This document shows, one piece after another, positions 33,963 to 38,269 of a stretch of DNA of 38,269 nt (position 1 is the stretch's first letter; each line of letters begins with the position of its first letter). Position numbers and translations under genes: made by a program. The notes beneath the pieces were generated by a model, which was given only the letters and a program-made list of their open reading frames with translations, ran no database searches and was not told the DNA's origin. The stretch lies in the NCBI GenBank assembly GCA_014190035.1, contig BJFU01000007.1, positions 1 through 38,269 of the forward strand. The letters run 5' to 3'. This DNA comes from Actinomycetes bacterium. GTDB taxonomy: Bacteria > Actinomycetota > Actinomycetes > S36-B12 > UBA5976.

Positions 33963-36698
33963 ACTTTAAATGGTGGACAGGATTCAGATGCGCTGATGCG
34001 CTCTGAGATTCACCAATTAGGAGTGCTGCTTGGTCACTCATTGACCAGACAAGAAGGACCACAGCTTTTTGAGCTTGTGGAAAAAATCAGAACTCTATCC
34101 AAAGACAAACCAAACGAAGTTGCTCAATTACTTGCTCATATCGATTTAGATTCTGCTATCAAACTTGCTCGAGCATTTAGTGTTTATTTCCATTTAGCAA
34201 ACATCACCGAACAGTTCTTTAGATCTCAAGATCGTGCTAAAGAAAGAACTTTAAATGGAACATGGTTAGCCCAAGTTGCCTCAAAAATTAAAGCTGCTGG
34301 AATTAAACAAGAAACAATTGAGGAAGCTTTTCAAAACCTTCATGTTAGACCAGTTTTTACCGCACATCCAACTGAAGCCTCTCGAAGAAGTGTGTTAGTA
34401 AAACTAAAAAGAATTGCTGAATTGTTAAATGAAAAATACTCAAATTCATCTCTCACAACCGTCACTGATGATCAATTCTCCGAAATAATTGATCTTTTAT
34501 GGCAAACAGATGAACTTAGATTAGAAAGACCAGAAGTTCTTGATGAAGCACGAAATGCTATGAACTATTTAGATGATGCTGCCACTGGAGCATTACCTGA
34601 AGTGTTGCAAGAATTAAATCGCATTGCTCATGAATTAGGTGTTGGTGAAAAACTCAAACCAACTGATACTCCTTTGACTTTTGGTTCATGGATTGGTGGA
34701 GATAGAGATGGCAATCCATTTGTAACTCCTGAAGTAACAACTAATGTGTTAACACTTCAAAGAGGACATGCCATTAGAGATTTGCAATCTATTTTGAAGC
34801 ATTTAGCAGAAGATTTATCAATCTCTGATCGAATCTCACCTGCTGATGATCAACTTTGGGAATCTGTAGAAAAAGATATGACAGTTCTAAAGGAATTAGA
34901 TTCCCGCATGAAAAGAATTAATGCTGAAGAACCGTATCGATTAAAACTTTCAGCAATAAGTCATAGATTAGAAAAAACCAGAATTCGCTTTGCTACCAAA
35001 TCAGCACATGTAGCAGGAGTTGATTATGCAAGTGAAAAAGAATTTCTTGATGATTTCAATGAGCTATTTATCGCTCTAAATAATGATCGAAGTGAATTAA
35101 TTGCCCAAGGAGTATTAGGAAAAGCACTTCGAACTGCCTCAGCCATTGGTTTACAACTTGCCAAACTTGACGTGAGAGAACATTCCGATAAGCACCATGA
35201 CGCATTAGCTCCACTTTTTGACAATGCCAAGTTACTAACCAAGCCTTATCTTGAGTTAACAAAACCTGAGAGATTTACAGTCCTTGCTCAACAATTAGAG
35301 GCTTCTAAACCGCTTTCTTCACCAAGTGTTTTAACCGAGGAAGAAACAAAAAGAACCTATGGAACTTTTGGGGCCATAAACCAAGCATTGTTGCAATATG
35401 GCGATGACGTAATTGATACCTACATTATTTCAATGACTAAAGGTCCAGAAGATCTTTTAGCTGCAGTTATCTTAGCTAAAGAAAATGGATTAGTTGACCT
35501 TCCTGCCAGAGTTGCCAAAGTTAACTTTGTACCACTATTAGAAACTGTTGATGAATTAAGAAATGCTGGCGAAATTCTAGAAACTCTTCTTTCTGCCCCC
35601 TCTTATCGCGTTCTAGTTTCATTGCGTGACAACGTGCAAGAAGTAATGCTTGGTTATTCAGATTCAAATAAAGATGCAGGAATAACTACAAGTCAATGGG
35701 AAATCCAATTAGCACAGAGAAAACTTCGTGACGTTGCCCAAAAACATGGTGTACGTCTAAGACTTTTCCACGGTCGAGGTGGAACTGTCGGTCGAGGTGG
35801 TGGCCCAACTTATGACGCCATCATGGCAATGCCGTGGGGTGTTGTTGACGGTGAAATGAAATTAACTGAACAAGGCGAAGTAATCAGTGATAAATACTTA
35901 CTTCCTCAACTTGCCAGAGAAAATCTTGAATTATTAGTTGCTGCAACCTTGGAAGCAACCTTGCTTCATGCTGCTGCTCGAGTAAATCAAAAAGATCTTG
36001 ATGAGTGGGATCAAGTAATGAATAAAGTAAGTCTTTCTGCGCAAGAAAAATACAACTCTTTAACAAAAGATCCTGATCTGGCTAATTATTTTGCTCTTTC
36101 TACCCCAGTTGAACAACTCGCTGATTTACATCTTGGTTCTCGACCTGCCAAGAGACAAACCAATGCAGGCCTTGAATCACTTCGCGCTATTCCTTGGGTT
36201 TTTGGTTGGACTCAATCAAGACAAATTATTCCTGGTTGGTTTGGAGTTGGATCTGGAATTAAAGCAGCTAGAGCTGCAGGACATGAAGATTCTCTCAAAC
36301 GAATGGCGAAAAATTGGGCCTTCTTTAAAAACTTCATCAGTAACGTTGAAATGACTGTGGCAAAAGCAGATATGAAAATTGCTCAACACTATGTAACTGA
36401 ATTAGTACCACCAGAATTGCACCATATGTTTGAAAAAGTAAAAGCAGAATATGAAGAAACCAAGAGTCAAATCCTCTGGCTTACTGGAGAAAAAGAAATA
36501 CTAGAAAATCAACAATCTCTAAAGAAGACTCTCCAGATTAGAGATACTTACCTATTGCCTTTGCAATACCTTCAAGTTTCACTTTTGAAGAAGGTAAGAG
36601 AATTAAATCAAAATCCTGAAGAAAGTGATCCTTTGTTAAGAAGGACTTTGCTATTAACCATCAACGGAATTGCGACTGGGTTAAGAAATACCGGTTGA
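33960..36698 (+). CDS. ppc: Phosphoenolpyruvate carboxylase
   Basis: A 912-residue biotin-independent enzyme adding bicarbonate to phosphoenolpyruvate to form oxaloacetate, the main anaplerotic route. The catalytic His is in VFTAHPTEASRRSVL (H136). GSWIGGDRDGNPFVTPEV, LDVREHSDKH, the lysine loop VMLGYSDSNKDAGITTS, and the glycine-rich LFHGRGGTVGRGGGP are all conserved. The C-terminus ends in the essential TG (GLRNTG). Length is normal for bacterial PEPC. Allosteric effector residues were not checked in detail. It stands alone, 80 nt after xpb, and ends three bases from the convergent cold-shock gene. Confidence 0.98.
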   Translation: MTLNGGQDSDALMRSEIHQLGVLLGHSLTRQEGPQLFELVEKIRTLSKDKPNEVAQLLAHIDLDSAIKLARAFSVYFHLANITEQFFRSQDRAKERTLNGTWLAQVASKIKAAGIKQETIEEAFQNLHVRPVFTAHPTEASRRSVLVKLKRIAELLNEKYSNSSLTTVTDDQFSEIIDLLWQTDELRLERPEVLDEARNAMNYLDDAATGALPEVLQELNRIAHELGVGEKLKPTDTPLTFGSWIGGDRDGNPFVTPEVTTNVLTLQRGHAIRDLQSILKHLAEDLSISDRISPADDQLWESVEKDMTVLKELDSRMKRINAEEPYRLKLSAISHRLEKTRIRFATKSAHVAGVDYASEKEFLDDFNELFIALNNDRSELIAQGVLGKALRTASAIGLQLAKLDVREHSDKHHDALAPLFDNAKLLTKPYLELTKPERFTVLAQQLEASKPLSSPSVLTEEETKRTYGTFGAINQALLQYGDDVIDTYIISMTKGPEDLLAAVILAKENGLVDLPARVAKVNFVPLLETVDELRNAGEILETLLSAPSYRVLVSLRDNVQEVMLGYSDSNKDAGITTSQWEIQLAQRKLRDVAQKHGVRLRLFHGRGGTVGRGGGPTYDAIMAMPWGVVDGEMKLTEQGEVISDKYLLPQLARENLELLVAATLEATLLHAAARVNQKDLDEWDQVMNKVSLSAQEKYNSLTKDPDLANYFALSTPVEQLADLHLGSRPAKRQTNAGLESLRAIPWVFGWTQSRQIIPGWFGVGSGIKAARAAGHEDSLKRMAKNWAFFKNFISNVEMTVAKADMKIAQHYVTELVPPELHHMFEKVKAEYEETKSQILWLTGEKEILENQQSLKKTLQIRDTYLLPLQYLQVSLLKKVRELNQNPEESDPLLRRTLLLTINGIATGLRNTG

Positions 36699-36701
36699 TT
36701 C

Positions 36702-36908
36702 TTACTGAACGACCACGTTAGAAGCACTTGGCCCTCTGGGGTCTTTGTCCATTTCAATATCAAAAATAACTTTTTGACCTTCGTTCAAAGTCCTTAAACC
36801 AGCTGAGGTAATTGCATTTTCGCGCACAAATATTTCTGAACCGTCTTTGGCTTTGATAAAGCCATAACCTTTTTCTGTGTTAAACCACAGGACTATTCCA
36901 TTTGGCAT
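36702..36908 (-). CDS. Small cold-shock-domain protein with altered RNP2
   Basis: A 68-residue single CSD protein (MPNGIVLWFNTEKGYGFIKAKDGSEIFVRENAI...). RNP1 is intact (KGYGFI), but the usual RNP2 VFVH is EIFVR, replacing the nucleic-acid-stacking histidine by arginine. The rest (LNEGQKVIFDIEMDKDPRGPSASNVVV) follows CspA. It is therefore probably still a single-stranded nucleic-acid binder, perhaps with changed preference. It is 22 nt downstream of the DUF3263 gene, likely in one transcript; no clear ribosome site of its own is seen. Confidence 0.88.
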   Translation of the reverse strand: MPNGIVLWFNTEKGYGFIKAKDGSEIFVRENAITSAGLRTLNEGQKVIFDIEMDKDPRGPSASNVVVQ

Positions 36909-36930
36909 TTAAGTAGCCGGAAAACTTTCT

Positions 36931-37218
36931 TTAGAGTTGGATACCAAGTTTGCGAGCAGAACGGTTACGTGCACGAGTTGATCGCATTCTTTGCAATCTT
37001 TTAATCAACATGGGATCAAAACTTAATGCTGCAGGATGATCCACAAGTGCATTTAATACTTGGTAATACCTGGTAGCACTCATCCCAAATAGTTCTCTGA
37101 TTGCTTGCTCTTTTGCACCAGAATATTTCCACCATTGACGTTCGAATTCTAAAATTTCTTTATCGCGATCGCTTAGTGAGAATTCACCATTGCCGGGGGA
37201 AACTGAGACGGCATCCAT
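36931..37218 (-). CDS. DUF3263-family protein
   Basis: A 95-residue actinobacterial protein. LSDRDKEILEFERQWWKYSGAKEQAIRELFGMSATRYYQVLNALVDHPAAL is the family signature and looks like a sigma-factor-like or other helix-turn-helix fold; the C-terminus is basic (RLQRMRSTRARNRSARKLG), fitting DNA or RNA binding. Function unknown. A good ribosome site (TAGGAG) lies 12 bases before the ATG. It is divergent from the EamA transporter gene across 190 nt. Confidence 0.88.
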   Translation of the reverse strand: MDAVSVSPGNGEFSLSDRDKEILEFERQWWKYSGAKEQAIRELFGMSATRYYQVLNALVDHPAALSFDPMLIKRLQRMRSTRARNRSARKLGIQL

Positions 37219-37297
37219 TATTTAAATTTTCTCCTAAAAGCTTTTTTGCTCTATTTTTGAGCGCTCCCCTATCGTATGTAATAGAGAAGTAAAAAGT

Positions 37298-37398
37298 ATG
37301 TGATTAAGCGTTTGGTCGTGTCGTTCCAATCACATCAACCACACTGGTTAGTGATTAACGTTATTTGTGTGACTCAAGTGGGATTAGTCGTGACACAA
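37298..37398. promoter_or_regulatory. Repeat-rich divergent spacer between the DUF3263 and EamA genes
   Basis: The 190-nt spacer holds an inverted pair ATGTGATT (37298-37305) / AATCACAT (37328-37335), a small palindrome AACCA-N3-TGGTT (37337-37349), a second copy of GTGATTAA as a direct repeat (37351-37358), and TTGTGT / ACACAA (37365-37398). Promoters for both genes must lie here. I cannot assign a regulator; the last pair is spaced too widely to be a Rex site. Confidence 0.4.
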
Positions 37399-37408
37399 TA
37401 GGTTTTCT

Positions 37409-38269
37409 ATGACAACAACTCCACCATTAAAAACATGGCTTCCATCTTGGATTTTCTTAACTGTTGTGTGGGGAATGTCATTCTTTTTCATCAAGATTTC
37501 TGGAGATGACCTTTCTCCACTGCAAATTGCTTTTGGAAGAGTTGCTTTAGGAGCAATAACAGTTTTGATCATTTTGCTAATTATGAAACAAAAACTGCCT
37601 AACACCAAGAAAGCCTGGGTGAGAGCAAATATTGCAGGCTTTCTACAACACACTGCTCCTTTTGCATTAATTGCTTATGGAGAAACTCACATAACCTCTG
37701 TCTTGGCAGGTATTGGCAATGCTGCAACTCCTTTGTGGACTGCCATCTTTTCAATGGCATTTATTCCCAAAGACAAAATAACCAGACATGAATACATAGG
37801 AGTCTTAACCGGATTTGCTGGAGTATTAATCCTTGTTGGTATTTGGGAAGGCAATAGTGGAGAAAGTGATGTAATTGGAATTTTGGCAGTTATTTTAGCT
37901 ACCGCTTGTTACGGTGGAGTTGTAATTTACACTCGCTCTAAAGTGACCGAACTTGGTTTTAGTCCCTCATCATTTATCGGTGCTCAATTAATTGCCTCCG
38001 CAATTCAATTACTAGTTTTGTGTTTAATTTTTACCTCTACTCCTTCCCAAATGGGTTTATCAACTGTATGGGCAATTCTTTTCTTAGGAATATTTTCCAC
38101 TGGTTTAGCTTTTCCTCTTGTTTACAAAATAATTAGAGATGTAAGCAGCTTGGCTGCTGCCACAATTACTTATGCAACTCCCATAATTTCAACACTTGCA
38201 GGAGTGGTTCTCTTGAAAGAAGGTTTGCATTGGTATCAACCAATCGGGGCAGTTTTAATTTTGTGTGGA
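37409..38269 (+). CDS. EamA-family (DMT) transporter, C-terminus cut by window edge
   Basis: Open to the window end, so absent from the ORF track. From the ATG at 37409 the translation reads MTTTPPLKTWLPSWIFLTVV, then WGMSFFFIKISGDDLSPLQIAFGRVALGAITV, with about nine hydrophobic segments in 287 codons, repeated as two EamA halves; the second half has CYGGVVIYTRSKVTELG, AAATITYATPIISTLAGVVLLKEGLHWYQPIGAVLIL. Members of the drug/metabolite transporter superfamily export or import small metabolites; the substrate is not evident. Perhaps one helix end and a short tail are missing. No strong ribosome site is present before the ATG. Confidence 0.88.
   Translation, partial: MTTTPPLKTWLPSWIFLTVVWGMSFFFIKISGDDLSPLQIAFGRVALGAITVLIILLIMKQKLPNTKKAWVRANIAGFLQHTAPFALIAYGETHITSVLAGIGNAATPLWTAIFSMAFIPKDKITRHEYIGVLTGFAGVLILVGIWEGNSGESDVIGILAVILATACYGGVVIYTRSKVTELGFSPSSFIGAQLIASAIQLLVLCLIFTSTPSQMGLSTVWAILFLGIFSTGLAFPLVYKIIRDVSSLAAATITYATPIISTLAGVVLLKEGLHWYQPIGAVLILCG

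Noticed and set aside
37365-37398. TTGTGT / ACACAA pair as a second Rex operator
   Set aside because: The arms are 22 bases apart, whereas a Rex site needs an 18-bp total with 5-6 bp arms; it may be another regulator's site.

Overview
The window is AT-rich chromosomal DNA of an actinobacterium with a compact genome. The gene content and order are actinobacterial: Rex, DUF3180, DUF3027, DUF3263, an XPB-type helicase with its helicase-associated partner, and a dacB-tilS-hpt-ftsH-fol-pan-nad-coaX-lysS-clpC block like that of Mycobacterium and Streptomyces. The low G+C, very short spacers, many ATGA overlaps and genes missing from familiar clusters point to a streamlined freshwater lineage such as acI/Nanopelagicales. 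That placement is inference from composition and synteny, not from a marker-gene search.

Layout. (1) 1-4978, minus strand: a redox and cytochrome c maturation block, read in transcription order as an actinobacterial HTH protein, a glutaredoxin-like protein, rex, cobA/hemD, a histidine phosphatase, a ResA-like thioredoxin, ccdA and resB (cut by the window edge). hemA, hemC, hemB and hemL, which normally sit inside this cluster, are absent here. (2) 5152-6826: a cysteine-rich protein of unknown function, divergent from proC. (3) 6827-23576, minus strand: a long housekeeping and vitamin run, dacB, tilS, hpt, ftsH, folE-folP-folB-folK, a DUF3180 protein, panC, nadB, nadC, coaX, lysS, an ArgA-like acetyltransferase and clpC. 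(4) 23660-28518: an MFS exporter and a LysE-type exporter, a DEAD-box helicase behind a hairpin-rich leader, a small YvlD-like membrane protein, a DinB-like protein and a DUF2530-like membrane protein. (5) 28515-36698: a DUF3027 protein, a cold-shock-domain protein, the helicase-associated protein with XPB helicase, and ppc. (6) 36702-38269: a small cold-shock protein, a DUF3263 protein, and an EamA transporter cut by the window edge.

How the genes work together: region 1 couples NAD(H) redox sensing (Rex) to thiol and heme-protein maturation. Region 3 makes folate, pantothenate/CoA and NAD precursors and supplies protein quality control (FtsH, ClpC). Regions 4-6 carry export, cold and RNA functions, DNA repair and anaplerotic carbon fixation.

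I found no CRISPR array, tRNA, rRNA, insertion sequence, prophage or defence island, and no convincing wholly new multigene system. The most interesting signals are fine-scale: a Rex operator overlapping a probable leaderless rex promoter; a glutaredoxin ORF with no ATG, GTG or TTG start; the gaps in the hem cluster; four convergent gene pairs whose stop codons abut or overlap; a recurring TANNNT-N6/7-ATG leaderless signature; a perfect 20-bp palindrome at the MFS promoter; and an array of inverted repeats ahead of the DEAD-box helicase.
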